From: Zea mays
Taxonomy: Eukaryota; Streptophyta; Magnoliopsida; Poales; Poaceae
NCBI RefSeq assembly: GCF_902167145.1
Contig: NC_050104.1
Coordinates: 14,034,001 to 14,098,000, forward strand
Length of the DNA: 64,000 nucleotides
Direction: 5' to 3'
The notes below the pieces were generated by a model that was not told where the DNA came from, made no database searches, and saw nothing but the letters and a program-made list of their open reading frames with translations. A program made the translations under genes and the position numbers. Shown piece by piece: positions 24,239 to 37,225 of the stretch; the first letter of the stretch is position 1; every line of letters begins with the position of its first letter.

Positions 24239-26526
24239 TCAGCTTTGTGCACTTCTTCTTGAGCGGACTATTTAGCTTCACTGGATTTCAGCCTTTCGAC
24301 CAAAGATAGTAAAATCTTATCCTTTGCAAGAGCTTCGTTTCTCAAAGTTATAACCTCCAATCGGAGGTTTCCAAGTGCTATCTGACAGCTTTCGTCCTCT
24401 GTATCTTTTGAGCTTTCAGAGCCTTACTAAGGATTAGACCCTACAAAATAGAAGAATGAACAAATAATAACAGTAAGAATTACCACAAAAATGGTCCACT
24501 ATAAGGAAAAGTACCAAATACAAAGCCAAATATACAAACCTTCAAGCTATTGTAAGCGAGGCTGTCCGCAAGCTGATCCTTCGTCATAGCGGACAAACCA
24601 AGCTCAAGCTTCAGAAACCCCATGTTGTTCATCATCTCGCGGCAAACATTAACCTCCTTACCGTCGACCAGACAATAGAGGAAGTCGTCTTCATCATTTC
24701 CTCCGTATACCAAGGACCCTCGGGGGTATTTCAAGTCCTTGGCATAGTGTTGCACTTCGGCAATTTGATCTAACGATAACTGTTTTCTCGAAGCGTGTCG
24801 AACAATGTATTCCAAATCACCATGGGGAGGTGCTTTGGGAGCAGGAGATGTAGTTTTTTTAGGAAGACTCTCTTCCATCAGTCTTACCGGCACAACTTTA
24901 GAAGGTCTGATTTCGGCGAGAGCAGTAACTGCGCTTGCAGTAATCACTTCTCTTGTATCTTCAGATTTTTCACCAGATACTTCGGCAGAAACGGGAGTTG
25001 GCACTTTCATGGATTCTAAAACAACATCTAAAACGCTAGCCATTCTTCTCTTCCTTGGAGTCGCTGTTGTAGTAGATAGCTTCGACAACCCTATTACAGC
25101 TGGAGGGCTCAGCACCTTTGGTTGTTCTGCTGTCTTTTCTGATTCTGGCTCTTTTACCAGATCTGCACTAGCTTCGACTGACATGGCAGGAGCTGTTTCC
25201 ACGGCTGAGGGGGCAGCCTCGGCACTTTCAATAAGCTTTGGCACCTCGGCCGTCCCAATAGGCTTCGACCTACGTGTCAAGAGTTCAAGACCTTGGCCCT
25301 CTTCGACTTCGGCGCACTAGAAGAGGTTGAAGTAGCAACTTTCCTTTTTCCCCCTTGCCTTCGGGCAAGAAAATAGTAATCAGGGTAAACAAACCCAATA
25401 ACATCAAAAACTCTATTCAGTCTTCTTTTCCCTCGAGCGCCAAAGGCAACAATCATGGCCTCGTCCTCTGTCTTCGAGTAGGCTCCTAGTAGCCCATCAC
25501 TGGTTGCCTCTACAACATCTATCCAATCATCATTTGGCTCATCAAATTGGCTTCTGTACGGGAAGGTGTACTTAAGATAAACGAAGCCACCTTGACTGGA
25601 GCCAGTAGTAGTTTCCTTCGGCATTTCCCATTCATTCGCAAGAGACCATACTTTAAAAGCAATGTGTTCTTGAACTAAATCCCTGGTACCAATGTAAGTA
25701 CATACGGTGTCGACAGCCATTAGGCACGCTTGCACTTCATTCCCGATTGCGATTCATGGTGTTCTAATGCTGAAATGCGACCATATGGGACGTTGAATGA
25801 TGCCCCTCACATCCTCCCTCTATTTCAGGTCATTCTTTACGTAGAACCATTGCTTCATCCAAGAGCTCGACCACTTCTTCCGAAATGTCAGCACAAGATA
25901 GTTTGCCTCAGAGCGGGGCACGAAGCTATAGCAGCCGAAGTTGTTATGGTATTGTTCCTTTCCGGTTGCCTTTGTCTGGTAGGATAACTTGTGAATATTG
26001 CAGAAGCACCTAGCATCCAACTTTAGCCCTTGACTCCTCATAGCCCATATAAAAACCCCCACTTTGATAAAGGCTTCGGGGGTAAGTTGATGAAGGTATA
26101 TTTCAAATGTCTTCAGAACTTCAACCAACATCTTGTGTAGTGGGAAGCGAAGCCTAGCTTTCATGAAGCTCTTAAAGACCACCACCTCATCAGCTTCAGG
26201 AAGGGGAACAGTGCTTTCCCCCCGGCCCTCACTATAGAAATATCATGAAAATATTTGCCCTTCATCGCTTTGATCTGCCCTTGTTTGACAGATGACTTCC
26301 CAAAAACAACATGGCTCGGCCTCCACGGCCGATCTACGGCATCTTCATTTCCACACTCCACATTAAAACTGTCACTGTCGCTGGAATCCCCAAACAAGCC
26401 AGCTAGCATCTCATTGGTAATCTTTTCCGCGTTGGTCTTCTCCATTGCTTCGTAAAACCCAGCCATTGTGGGGTCTGTGACCTTCTTGTCCTCAGCCATT
26501 TGGATGATGATTGCGGCAAATGCCAA
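24239..26526 (-). pseudogene. Opposite-strand gene of element B, 5' part (Transposase_28-like)
   Basis: The start is at 26526, or more likely at MAEDKK (26499). The order matches the C copy: an acidic N-terminal part, RPWRPSH, the Transposase_28-like block (VFKSFMKARLRFPL, YLHQLTPEAFIKV, GCYSF), GTRDLVQEHIAF, RRLNRVFDVIGFVYPDYYF, a low-complexity Ala/Glu/Thr segment, and DSLAYNSLKV before a GT-AG intron starting near 24540. Frameshifts near 26180 and 25280 and stops near 25820 and 24420 disable it. The 3' end lies beyond element E. Confidence 0.75.
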
Positions 26527-26626
26527 GGCTTAGAAATCGATCAAGCTCACAAAGAGAAGAAGGCTAAGATAGCAATCACAATGAAAACAGCTAAACAACA
26601 CAAACAATATTCACGACACAGACTTC

Positions 26627-26636
26627 TATATATATA
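26627..26636 (-). promoter_or_regulatory. TATA-like box for the opposite-strand gene of B
   Basis: A run of alternating TA lies about 100 bp upstream of the start at 26526/26499 on the minus strand, in the same relative place as in A and C. It could also be a simple (TA)n run. The rest of 26527-26791 is non-coding and ends in the purine tract of B. Confidence 0.4.
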
Positions 26637-26791
26637 CTCAGAGCTCCACCGCTCGGTGGGTCCCACAGTTCAGAACGATTCGCTATTCTAGCGAAGGGAA
26701 GGTGTTTTTTCGGACCTTCAGCTAAAGGCCTTCGTTCATGTTGCAGTCTGAAATTGTTACAAAGAAACAAATTAATACTGCAAGGGGCTAC

Positions 26792-27456
26792 TGTTGGGGG
26801 CCTTCCTCTTTTGAAGGTCCTCAAAAACATGACTAACCATCTGCTTTCAGCTACAGGGAGCTTTGGCTTCAGGATGGAAGTTTTCTCCCAGGGCAAAGGT
26901 GTACAAGTCGAAGATATAGCCCAAAGACGATAAGAGTGAACGCTGAAGCTTTAGCCGAAGAGTAACATCTTCAGCTTATGATGGATGAAGATCAAACATG
27001 ATGTTGGTCCGAAGAGAAAAAGACTAGCCAATCCTAATGATTTATGTTATAGTTGTGAATAAATGTTGAGGACACAAATGTACTTTTACTCGGGCTGCGT
27101 CCCGTGCATATAAATAGATGAACGGTAGCATCGTACTGTTCACGCTGGATTGTAATCGCTCTTGCATCAACACCTTCAAACAAGCCAAAGGTATCAATGT
27201 AATGTAAATTTTGTCAATGTTCATGTGTACATTGTGAAATACATATGTGATTATGTGAATGGGCCAACGTTTACATTCATTATCTCTGTATATTCTTATT
27301 CATTAATTAATTGATGAAGGCATGTCCTTCATGACCTTCGTCTGAAGATCATTATATCCAAGCAGAGATAATGCTTCGGAGGACGAAGGTCTTTAATCCT
27401 TAACAATTGTGTTGTCTTGTTCTTAATTCACAACATTTAAGAATAAGTGACCAACA
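26792..27456 (+). repeat. 3' LTR of element B (665 bp)
   Basis: Starts TGTTGGGGGCC after caaggggctac and ends GACCAACA, followed by the TSD TGCAC. The inverted repeat after the TATA box has one A-to-G change in its left arm, which would still pair as G-U in RNA. Confidence 0.9.
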
Positions 27457-27461
27457 TGCAC

Positions 27462-28540
27462 CTTCACCTCTTATCTCTTACTCCCTTGTCTGTTATCGCA
27501 TTTAACCGTTGTAATATATATCTTTACCTTGGTACTTATTTTGAACCTACCCTTTAAATCCTACTCTTTTCCATCTCAATTAGAGAGTGGTGCTTCACCT
27601 ATCTCGTCCTTGATTGTTTCCCTTCTTTGTCGCCTTGCAGGTTTTGTCTTAATTCCATCCCTTGATGTGTTTCGGTTTGCTATCACCATTACTGTCATCA
27701 TTCATCGATCTAACCTTGACACTTATCTTTATGCCTGCTCTTAAAAAGAAAAAAACCTCCTTTCTTCCACCTCAATTTGAGAGTGGTAATTTACCAATAT
27801 GGCCCTTAGCCGTATCCTCTTCTTTGCCACTTGCAAGCCTTGTATTAACTCGATCCTTCATTGTACTTTTGGTCTATTATCTGCCTTACCCTTGTAATAT
27901 ATAGATCTTGCCTTGATGCTTACTTGATATCTCCTCTTTTTTGTCTCAATCTGAGAGCGGTGTTTTTCTTATCTCACCCTTGGCTATATCATCTTCTTTA
28001 CCGCGTGCAAGCCTTGACATAACTCAATTCTTCGTTGTACTTATACCACTAGCTCTTCTATGCCTTTATCTTCTCTCTTACACACTTGTCCATTATCGAC
28101 ATTGACCCTTGTGACATTCATGTCTTTGCCCAAATGCTTACTTTGAACCTACCCTTTAAAAGCCTCATCTTTTCCAACCCTGTTTGGAAGTGGTGAATTA
28201 CATATCTCTCCCTTGATTGCTTTCCCTTTTGTCACCTGGCAAGTTTTGTCTCAACCCCATCCCTTGGCATGCTACTATCTATTATTACCTTTAACCCTTG
28301 TCATTTCTTGATATTTACCTTGAGGCTTATCTTGTATCTGCATTTTGAAGCCTTCTTCCCCATTTCAGTTTGAGAGTGTGGTTTTACCTATCTCGCTCTT
28401 GGTTGTTTCCCCTCCCTTGCCGCTTTGCAAATCTTGCCTTAGCTCTGTCTTTTGTGGTGCTGATGCTCCTATCTCATGTGGCTTGTTCTTCCCCTCGTCT
28501 TTCAACAACCTTAGAGAGTAGTTATTCCCTCTTCAAGAAA
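27462..28540 (+). repeat. Degenerate tandem repeats in the internal region of element D
   Basis: Motifs such as tctcaatttgagagtggt recur near 27575, 27770, 27945, 28165 and 28366 (and 8930 left of B), spaced about 175-220 bp apart. They are interspersed with cttgccttgatgctta- and tttaacccttg-like words. It is pyrimidine-rich and non-coding. Short open frames follow the repeat and are not genes. Confidence 0.7.
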
Positions 28541-29203
28541 GATCCCCTACTTAATTAAAATGAACGTATAGCAACGAGATGTTTGTTGTTGTATGCTTGT
28601 GTCGTTTGTCTTTGTGTGATGACTGATTTGCTTCTTTGTGATGAATGTTGATGTGTTGTGGCCCTTGGTCTGCAATGGCATCAGTTTACTAGGTGAGTGC
28701 CATAGAGTTAGGTAGTTGGGTGCTCTCCCTTGTCTCTCTTTAATCCATCTATGTTTACCTTTTCTATCTATACCCTTTCCTCTTGCACCTGTCCGGTTGG
28801 CAACCTCTAGCTCCTCTTAATCAGACAAGATCAGAATCGACTGCATCTTCACCAAGTGTGTATCAATGCTCCTATCAAGGGGGTTAGCCACTAACCCCAA
28901 TGAAGACAATGCGATCAACATCAACCAACAAGATCAGAGTGGCGTAGCAGAAGCGTGGTGGGTCCTACCATAGGTCCTAGGGATATCAAAAAGGCAACTC
29001 AGCATTCATATCGCCTCGTGAATCCAATAATGAGGATCATTTGGTCATGAGTGTCTGAAGGTCAAAGAAACCAGTCTGCAAGTCAAGTTTGTCGAGTCAA
29101 AGTTAACTCGAAAAAGCCGAGAGCGACCTATGAACCAACCTTATCGTTCTTGCTAGCCTCTTCTTGAATCTCGGGGGCGAGATTCTGTTAAGAGGGTTAG
29201 ATT
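28541..29203 (+). other. 3' end of element D internal region, with PPT
   Basis: Non-coding. It ends with tctcgggggcgagattctg and a purine tract (aagagggttag) immediately before the LTR. The same arrangement is seen before the 3' LTR of E and is typical of Tekay/Del-like grass elements. Confidence 0.65.
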
Positions 29204-32200
29204 TGTAACACCCTGAATTTGGGGGTATAAAACTTCTTTACTAATATCCAACAAATTCAGGTATTACCCTATATGTTTCTTGCTTTTCTTTTTTCTGAAT
29301 ATTGGAGGGTTGTTTTATTATAAAATGTATAAGTTTTTAGCGTAGTAAAATAAAACAAAAAAGAGTGTTGACTATTTCATCCTGCTGGAACATCTATTTC
29401 TGTTTGTATGTTGGTTTGTTTTATTTGTGCGTTCTCATAGTCAACAAATTTGTGTTTGAAGTTGAATTCAAAAGAAAATGTCATAAAATATAAGATAGAA
29501 AACAAGAGCAAGAACAAGAGAAAAAATAAAAGAAAACCTACCCTTTCAAATACTCCCCGCGGCCCAACTTCCGAGCGCGGCCTAGATCCCAGCCACAGCC
29601 CACGCCGCGCCGCTCCCTAGGCCCAGCAGCAGTCAGTGCGGCCCACTCTCGCACCGCTGCGGCGCTGCCCTAGCGCGCTCGCTGAGCCGCCACGACCTGG
29701 GGCCCACACGCCAGGGCGCCAGCTTCAACTTCCCAGCGAATTCCTCGGCCGAATGGAGCTCAACTGCATCGTGCGTGGGCGCGTCTGGATCGGAAACCGC
29801 CGCCAAGATCCCGCCCAACCCTTGTTCATCTTCCTCGAAGAGAGTCCACAGAGCAGTTTTCTCGCCCACTTGCGCCTAGCTCCGCCTGTTCTCGCCCACA
29901 ACCGCGTCAAGTCTCCCCGTGCTGATCTCCGCTGTCGCCAGGAATCCGTCGTGCGTAGAGGTGATACCTCTTCTTCTCCCCCGCTCTCTCTATTTTCGCC
30001 ATGCCTCCTTGTGCCCCTGCTCCCTCGCGCGGGGGCTCCGTTCTAGGCGCAGGCAACGCGTCCTGGGCGCGGCGGCTCGGTGGCCCGGCGCGGTGGCGCA
30101 GTGACCCGGTGCCCTGGCGTGGCCTGCCAGCGCGGCGCAACCAGCGCTCGGCGTGCGCCCGGCAGGGCCTTTGGCATGGTCTAGGGCGGTCAGCTCACAC
30201 AGTCCCTGCATAGGACGCCCCAGCCCACCCCCGACGAGGCGCATGGTGCAACGGGCGTTCATCGCGGTCTCGGTGCGCAGCCCGCTTGGCACTCCGTGCA
30301 CGTCCGTTGCGCGCAGCGTGCCCCGAGGCGGTCCGTGTGGCATGCGTGGCTCCCGTCCCCGGTCGCGTCGGCTCGTCCCTGCATGTGCGATGCCTGCCGC
30401 GTTCGCGCCCACTGCCCATGGCATCGTCGTTGTTGCGTGTTGGGACTCCGACGACTCTCGCCTAGCCCCTCGACTACCCCTAGACATAGTCGTCTATCCC
30501 TATCTACCCTCGTCTACCCTATCTGTGCACACGTCTACCAGCCCCCGCGCTGTCGCTCGCGTAAATCGCTATGTGCGCGCTTAGTAAAATCATTTCACTG
30601 TATCGTACATGTTAATTAATCATTTAATCGATTAGTTGTTGGTCATTATATTAACTACTCAATCGGATCAAATTTATGATTTTAATTATGCGATTGTAAA
30701 TATGTGGTAATGTGATTTTAACAACATAGATGTTGTATTTAATATCTATTTAGTGTTTAGTATAAAAACAACATTTAGTTAGTGATTCTCGCGCGTTCGC
30801 GTGCTGCTTCGTGCGTCACGCGTCGCTCACGCATGTCGCACGTTGTCTACGCGCTACCCGCCTGTACTGTTCGCGTATGCTGTCACTGCCCATTCCACGC
30901 GTGTCGCGTGCTCTGTTCTACATGTATCGAGTGTTCTATCCGCACAATGTTCGCGCGTGCTGTTCACGTGTCATCGTTCGCGCGTGTCGCGATTCGCGCG
31001 CTTTAATAAAATTGTTTATTAACCACAAATTGTTAGCTATTCAATATATAATGCGATAAACTCGTTTCTATTCGTTTCAGTCGCGTCAACTCTGTAGCAA
31101 CGCCGATTTCATATTAGTAACGTATTTTATCATGTCACAAGTTCTAATTATTTAATTAGTTGTTCATTCGACACTTATTAAATAAAATGATCTTCTAATT
31201 AAAACTAGTTTATAGTTTTTAACTCGCACTTTTATAAATAAATGTTAACTCGATGAATACCAACTTTAACGTTTTTCAGTTAATACTTGTTTAGTATAAT
31301 CACATTATCTCTTAGCGATTATCACGTGTCATTGCATTGTTTGCGCGTTGTTCACGCGTGATGTGCTTATGGTCGTGTGCCGCCGTGCTGTTCGTGCGCG
31401 TCGTCGCATGCCGTTCACGTGTGTCACGCGCCTTGCCGCGCGTCGTTCGCGCATATCTCGCGTGTCAATCACATGTGTCGCGCGGCGTCTGCTCGTGATA
31501 ATAAATTGTTTTCGCTTATAAACACTTATGTTAATAACGTTAATTCGTCAGGTCACATATTTTAGATAATTAATTTAAGGTTTGCTTGACTCATAATTAT
31601 TAGATTAATATTCCAATTAGATTAAATATGTAGTGTTCAACTTGCGCTTTTATCATAAACATTAATATGGCTAATATTGACTTAACTATTTTTTATTTAT
31701 TTAATGTTTGTTTAGTATAAACGTGTCACCTATTTAGTTTTTCTCGACTGTCGCACGTGCTGTTCTGCACATGGTGGCGTGCTGGTTCGCGCGTCGTTCG
31801 CGCTGGTCACGCGCACTGTTTTCGTGCGTCGTCAGCGTGCTATGTCGCGCGTGTCCGCGTGTCGTTCGTATACTGTCGTGTTGTTTCGTGCATCGTAAAT
31901 TCACCTCGCTTAGAATCTCCCGCTTTAATTAAATTCCTGTTTAACCGATAGCTGCTAGTGTAACAGGTTAATCGAAACTAAATATTAGATATAATTTATA
32001 TTTGATAATGTCGAATTAAAGATTATAGTTATATTTGTTCAGGGTAAACCCGTTAACTTCTTGACCGTAGCTTCGAGTTCGACATTTCTTTTTCTCGTGT
32101 GACCGTACTAGCGAGCTCTATTTCACACTACATGTTTCTATAATGTTTTATATTGTGTGGTGTAATGTTCTTATGCATGTATATGTTTGTTTGTGCCTGT

Positions 32201-33650
32201 TTGTATTCGCTTTTCGTCGCGAATAGATTGCGATCCATTTCCGAGCTTGGAGGAATCGACGATCAAGATTTGGTGAACCGCCGGTCTCAAGATCAAGTTC
32301 TTCGAGTTCTACAAGGTTGAAGACCCTGAGCATTTGTTTGGTGAAGGCAAGTGTCCTCTGACCCATTATGTCCTACTTACTTATAATTCACTGTCCCGTA
32401 TTACTTAATTGAAACCTAAGGATTGACTAGCTTTCTATTTACCTTATCCTTGATTGCCTTCTAGATTATTATGGTTAGCTTCATGCTATTGCTCTACTTT
32501 AATCAACGAACATGATGCGAATATTTATGACACGATGTTGTTATTATGATGATGATGTTCATGTGGCACTTTAGGGGACTCAGCTTGTTTTCCTGAGTAC
32601 CTCTCCATAAGGACCTATTCGTTGAGTGACCACCTGGGATAATAGTGCAACCATGAGGGTGGAATGGGACGCCCTTAGCTGAATAATTAGATTAACCTAG
32701 GGGTGTAGTTGCTTTGCCGGAGGGCCGTCAATGGGGGCCGGGGCATAGTGCTCGCTCTGCTAAGGGTGGGTGGCGAGGTTCATTTGATTTGGTTTTGTTA
32801 GTCACCCACCTTAGGGAGGTGTACTGTGTTTGTATGACTGGTGAAACCTGATGAGCAGCTATGCATCGGGGGAGTCTTTGTAAAGGCAACATAGTGTATC
32901 ACTGGCCATTCACCTTGGCAGTGAAGATCGGGTCTTGCAAACTCAGGCTGGAAAGGGATCATGACTCATGGATAAAGTGTGCGACCTCTATAGAGGAATA
33001 AAACTGATATATCAGTTGTGCTCACGGTTAAGAGCGGCCATATGATCCTCTTTGATTAGAGATACAAATGGTTCAAGATGTAATTATTCTATTAATGGTT
33101 TATGGTTCGATGATGATAATGATGTTCCTCGATGAGGAAATGGTTCACGGCTTGGTTATTGCTAAAACTTGGCTTCTACTAATAATAAATATCTGACGAA
33201 CTAAAAGCAACTGCTTTGACCCTAACGCCACATAAAGCTAGTCCACCTCAGCCAAACGGGATATTTGCTGAGTACGTTGATGTGTACTCACCCTTGCTTT
33301 CACAAAACACTAGGTTGCCTTTGGTGCAGTCTATGCTCTGGTAAAGAAGAAGGTGTCGAGGCAGATCTCCAGGAATTCTAGGACTTTGACGAGTTCGAGG
33401 ATTAGGCTAGCGACCTCCTCCAGTCAGCTTCCTGTGGTGGGTTAATTTACGTTGGCTACATTTTGATTCTGTGTACTTTGATTTATATTATGTAAATGAC
33501 TCTATTCTTTAATATTATTAATTACTCTTTATTTTTATTCGAAGCATTGTGCTATGATGAGTCATTTATGTAATCGTCGTGTACGTGAATTTCTGATCCT
33601 GACACGCACATGGTTCGCATTCGATTTACCTTCTAAAACCGGATGTGACA
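29204..33650 (+). repeat. 3' LTR of element D (about 4.4 kb, Tekay/Del-like)
   Basis: Starts TGTAACACCC and ends GGATGTGACA. It includes a GC-rich stretch (29560-30560) and CG-rich islands (30785-31010, 31325-31500, 31740-31910) set in AT-rich sequence. The segment 32570-33400 parallels the last third of the E LTR, with the order gacgcc...gattaattag, then gggaggt. The length is larger than I expect for Tekay, so an unseen nested insertion is possible. Open frames in the CG-rich part are not taken as genes. Confidence 0.8.
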
Positions 33651-33655
33651 TCCTT

Positions 33656-34110
33656 CCAGGTCAAAGGTACAATATATAGGCCGACAACAAGCCCATTAAT
33701 AGATATTACTAACAGGAAGGCGACAACCTAGAGTGTGGGGGCCACCTCCCCATATGGAAGGTGGAATGTGTCTCTAGCCTCCATCTGTCAACTAGAGTGG
33801 ACAGAAGTGACCTATCAAGCTTTAGCATATGCCTCTCAACAAGTCATCCTATAGTGAGAAGCCATGCTTCACGCAACCTATTTAAATCGTATGTTATACA
33901 TTAAGAGTTGATAATATGTAAATAGAGACGACGAGTGTCACCTATTTTCCCAACGATCGTCCATGGAAGGACTTCCCCAGGTGGTCCTATACATAGAACG
34001 CCAACTACGTAACTCCGAGAACCGATACTACCGATGCACAGAGTATAAGTGTTGGTCGAGTAGCTCCGATGTGAGACATGCCATACCTATCAACTAAGTG
34101 AGAGTTAATA
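33656..34110 (-). pseudogene. Plant-mobile-domain-like gene remnant
   Basis: A minus-strand frame around 33660-33790 reads TFHLPYGEVAPTL then a stop, followed by VVAFLLVISINGLVVG. This resembles the start of the plant mobile domain (TFHLP.GEM..TLQDV...LGLPI.G) found in PMD genes and in some MULE transposons. Further stops and no long frame mark it as a decayed fragment. The identification rests on this one motif. Confidence 0.4.
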
Positions 34111-35896
34111 CCTAAACAATAAAACAAGTTGCAACTAAGTGAGTTAATACCTATTAATGAGTCCAATACCTAACACATCTACAAGAATTTTAATTAAATA
34201 TAACTATTAATTGCAACTGATCTAAATAATAAAACAAAACACCAATAAAATATCTATTATATGATTTAATATTCCAACTATAAAAATGTAATACATACTA
34301 CAATATAAAGTGTCATACGAATCCTATTAGTAAAACAAACTAATAAACTAAACAAACTTTAACAATAAATTTATAAAAGTATATGTGTATTATAATACAT
34401 ATCAACTAAACAAAAATAGGTAGACCTTAGCATAATGTGTGATAACGGGGAAAAAATCGGGTAAGGCGGTTTCATCGCTTTAGAGCTCTCTAACCCCTAG
34501 AACTCTCTCTTTGGATTGAAAATGACTCAAATGAGCCAAATGAGGGAGGATAAAGCTTATATAGCGCGGTGGGGGACCTGTCACCGCACACCCACCGTGC
34601 AGCTAGTCACATGTCGCTCGCCCACCAAGCGGCTAGTGACCTATCGCTCGCACACTGAGCGATAGGCATGCTGAAGCTTGGCTAGCAAACGATAGGGACT
34701 TAATTATTTGTAAAAACTAAAAACACACAAATAGATTTGTGTCACTCATCCCTTAGACTAAGGTACCCATAGATACAATTTATTGAAGCCAGCATACACA
34801 ATTAAAAATTGTTTTTTAATATAGAAAGAAAAAAGATATTGTCAATGATGAGGTTTCTCAATGCACTATTTGTGATATTGACACCATTTTAATACACCTT
34901 TGTTCCGGTTTTCAGACCCAAATAAATGACCTAATTTTTTAAATGTTTAAGAGTGTAACTTTATGAAAACACTACTTGAGGCTAGCCATCTGTCATTAAA
35001 TGTACGATGAATCACTTTTTGATTTTATGTTAAAAACCTTGGAGAATATGGAATTTCAGAGTATGCCCTCCCCACTTCTCTATCTTAAAAGAAAACAATT
35101 ATTAATGCTTGAAAACTAGAGTTGAAACCCTCTGAAGTTGCAGTGAGACCTGAATCCACTAGGCGGCTTGCATGACCTATGCTAGCTAGTCATACATTGA
35201 AGGCTTCTTACTAGAATTTAGGAATCATTATGCTAACACAGCTCACACAATAGTTGTTTGTTGCAAATGGGAATAGCATGCATGCCCACACATTTAGTTC
35301 TATCCATAACAACATTGGTTGCCTACGGTAATAGCATATATATATATACACACATCTATATCACCATATGTTGTCGCTTGATGTAGATTCTTGAACTTCG
35401 TTCCATTATCTAAAAAATCACATGCTTTTGGTTGACATTGCTGAAACAAGCAGGGTGTTTGATTTGTAGTGTTGAGATATTGGAGTGAACCAAACCTATA
35501 GGGTTTCATTTTCCTGGATTAGCTGCATTTTCCCAATTCTTGAAGTAATGGCGGCACAATGCATATAAATGAACTAGGTATGTGCATATGTGTTGCCACA
35601 TGAGTAAAAATTGTATGAAACATAGATATGGAACGGCAAACATCACTATGATATACAAATCCGTGTGACAAACATTATCAATATCGCACAAATTATTTCT
35701 AAAGAGTCAATATAGAATTAATAACAAGCAAATATGTCGACAATTGTACACTAATCTAATTCTTTTTTGCGATATTGATAAGTCTCTGTTGTATGTTTGC
35801 AGGGATGACATATCGGCACAAATTGTCCTCATAACTTAACAGATCGATCACAAAGTTTCTTCAAAAAATCTTTGAATTCTACACACAAAGACATTA
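34111..35896. other. AT-rich intergenic sequence with a short GC repeat
   Basis: No gene is seen. At 34580-34670 three imperfect copies of a unit of about 30 bp occur (agctagtcacatgtcgctcg, ggctagtgacctatcgctcg and a partial third). A short (TA)n run is at 35335-35350. Confidence 0.5.
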
Positions 35897-36249
35897 GACC
35901 CCTTTGTTTCGTTGGAATTGAATTCCATTCTATTAATCATAATTTAGACATAAAATAATTAAGTTAATATATTTGTATATGTAGTATATTTGTATATTAT
36001 GCTAAATCATATGAGAGAGATTATATACTACACTTATGCTATAGAGAAGCAAGTAGAACAGTGTCTTATAAGTTGTACATTAGAAAAATAGCATGTAAAT
36101 ATATCGAATCAATTTTCTTCTCTCACCCTATAAATTTGAGATAAGGTTATATATAATTTTTGGAAAGTTGTGGAATGTCACATTCTAAAAATAGACTACT
36201 ACATTAGTTAGATTCCAATTCCTCAAAATAAAGGGAAACAAACGGGGCC
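35897..36249. mobile_element. Tourist-like MITE
   Basis: The ends gaccccTTTGTTTC and the reverse complement of gaaacaaacggggcc form an inverted repeat, and ggaattgaattcc-like sequence lies just inside both ends. The flanks are tta on the left and taa on the right, consistent with a mutated 3-bp TWA target duplication. It is AT-rich and non-coding. Confidence 0.6.
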
Positions 36250-36390
36250 TAAGAGAACAAAATATTATTTTTATTATATAATTGGAATGCATGTTTGAAC
36301 ATGAAACGAGTGTACTCCACTCACCCTAACAAATTCCATTCGTGTGTCGTTCCCCCACATGGTCATAGCTTGTAGAACGAGGTAGCTAGT

Positions 36391-37225
36391 ATTTTTTTCT
36401 CGAAGAGCATAAGGTCTGTGCCCCCATAATATTAAATAGGAAGAAAAAGGGGTCCAAAGGAGCACCCATATACAAATCTCTCCTTACGGAGGCCAAAAAC
36501 AAGCAGACTTAAAAATGTCCATAAGGGCACCAGTAAAAACTATTGCATCCCTCCAGCCCTAGCACTAGGAGTAGCCAAATAGGAGAGACACTTTGCTCCA
36601 GCATCTTCCCATTTCTCCCTCTCCTCATTGACAGAATTCAAGAGCATGGTGAGGCTTGGAGAGACACCATCAAAAACCACTTTGTTCCTATGTTTCCATA
36701 TCAACCATGCCCCTAGAATGATCAGAGAGTCCAATCCTTTCCTTGACAAGCCAGGCACAATGGCTAAAATTCTTTTCCACCAAAATAGGAAGTGAGTGTC
36801 GTCCTGAAGAGGAGCTAAACTATGGAGGCCAAACATTCTGAAAAAGTTATACCAGCATACCCTTGAGAAAACACAAGAAACCAACAAATGATTGATGGTC
36901 TCTCGCTCTTGATCACAAAGGGGGCATCTAGGAGGGTGATTCAAGCCTCTTTTTCCGAGTCTATCAGCAGTCCAGCATCTATTCTAGGCCACCAACCACA
37001 AAAAGAATTGCATTTAGGGGTGCCCAAGACTTCTAGATGCTTTGATGATGCTCAAAGAGAATTGGACAAAAAAGGAGACCATTGTATGTCGAGCTAGCAA
37101 AATATTGACCAACAGGGGCAACTGAAAAAATATGCTGATCATCAATATTAGGTTGCAGCACCATACTAGATAGAGAGTTCCAAAGATGAAGATAGTCAGT
37201 CAAAGCTCCCACAGTTAATGCCCCT
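36391..37225 (-). pseudogene. LINE 3' portion (zf-RVT region), left half of a split LINE
   Basis: On the minus strand 36944-36540 encodes CPLCDQERETINHLLVSC and the following conserved Trp-rich part (WLIWKHRNKVVFDG) of the zf-RVT region that closes plant LINE ORF2. The 5' side to 37225 continues the same protein in adjacent frames. A short A tract (t-run on the + strand, 36391-36397) after ctcttcgag marks the 3' end. The upstream half resumes at 54116 beyond copia 2. Stops and shifts show it is dead. Confidence 0.8.

Larger units (their letters stand above)
9204..27456 (+). mobile_element. Element B: pol-less Ty3/gypsy element with gag and opposite-strand gene
   Basis: It is bounded by LTRs (9204-10102 and 26792-27456) and by the 5-bp TSD TGCAC (9199-9203 and 27457-27461). 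Removing the nested copia 1 and element E leaves about 7.2 kb, close to the 7.4 kb of element C. The order is 5' LTR, primer-binding site (TTGGCGCTCACC, 10103-10114), decayed gag, tandem repeats, opposite-strand gene, purine tract (about 26779-26791), 3' LTR. No reverse transcriptase or integrase of the gypsy type is present. Confidence 0.9.

Noticed and set aside
25277..25735. Separate genes for each open frame in 24480-26526
   Set aside because: Together they align in order with the single exon 1 of the C copy, so they are one gene broken by frameshifts and stops.
27529..28558. Small open frames in the pyrimidine-rich repeats of D
   Set aside because: They follow the tandem repeat and are Leu/Ser/Pro-rich by composition. 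The repeat, not a protein, explains them.
29633..30619. GC-rich open frames in the D LTR
   Set aside because: High GC content opens several frames at once on both strands. No conserved domain is seen and the region is within an LTR.
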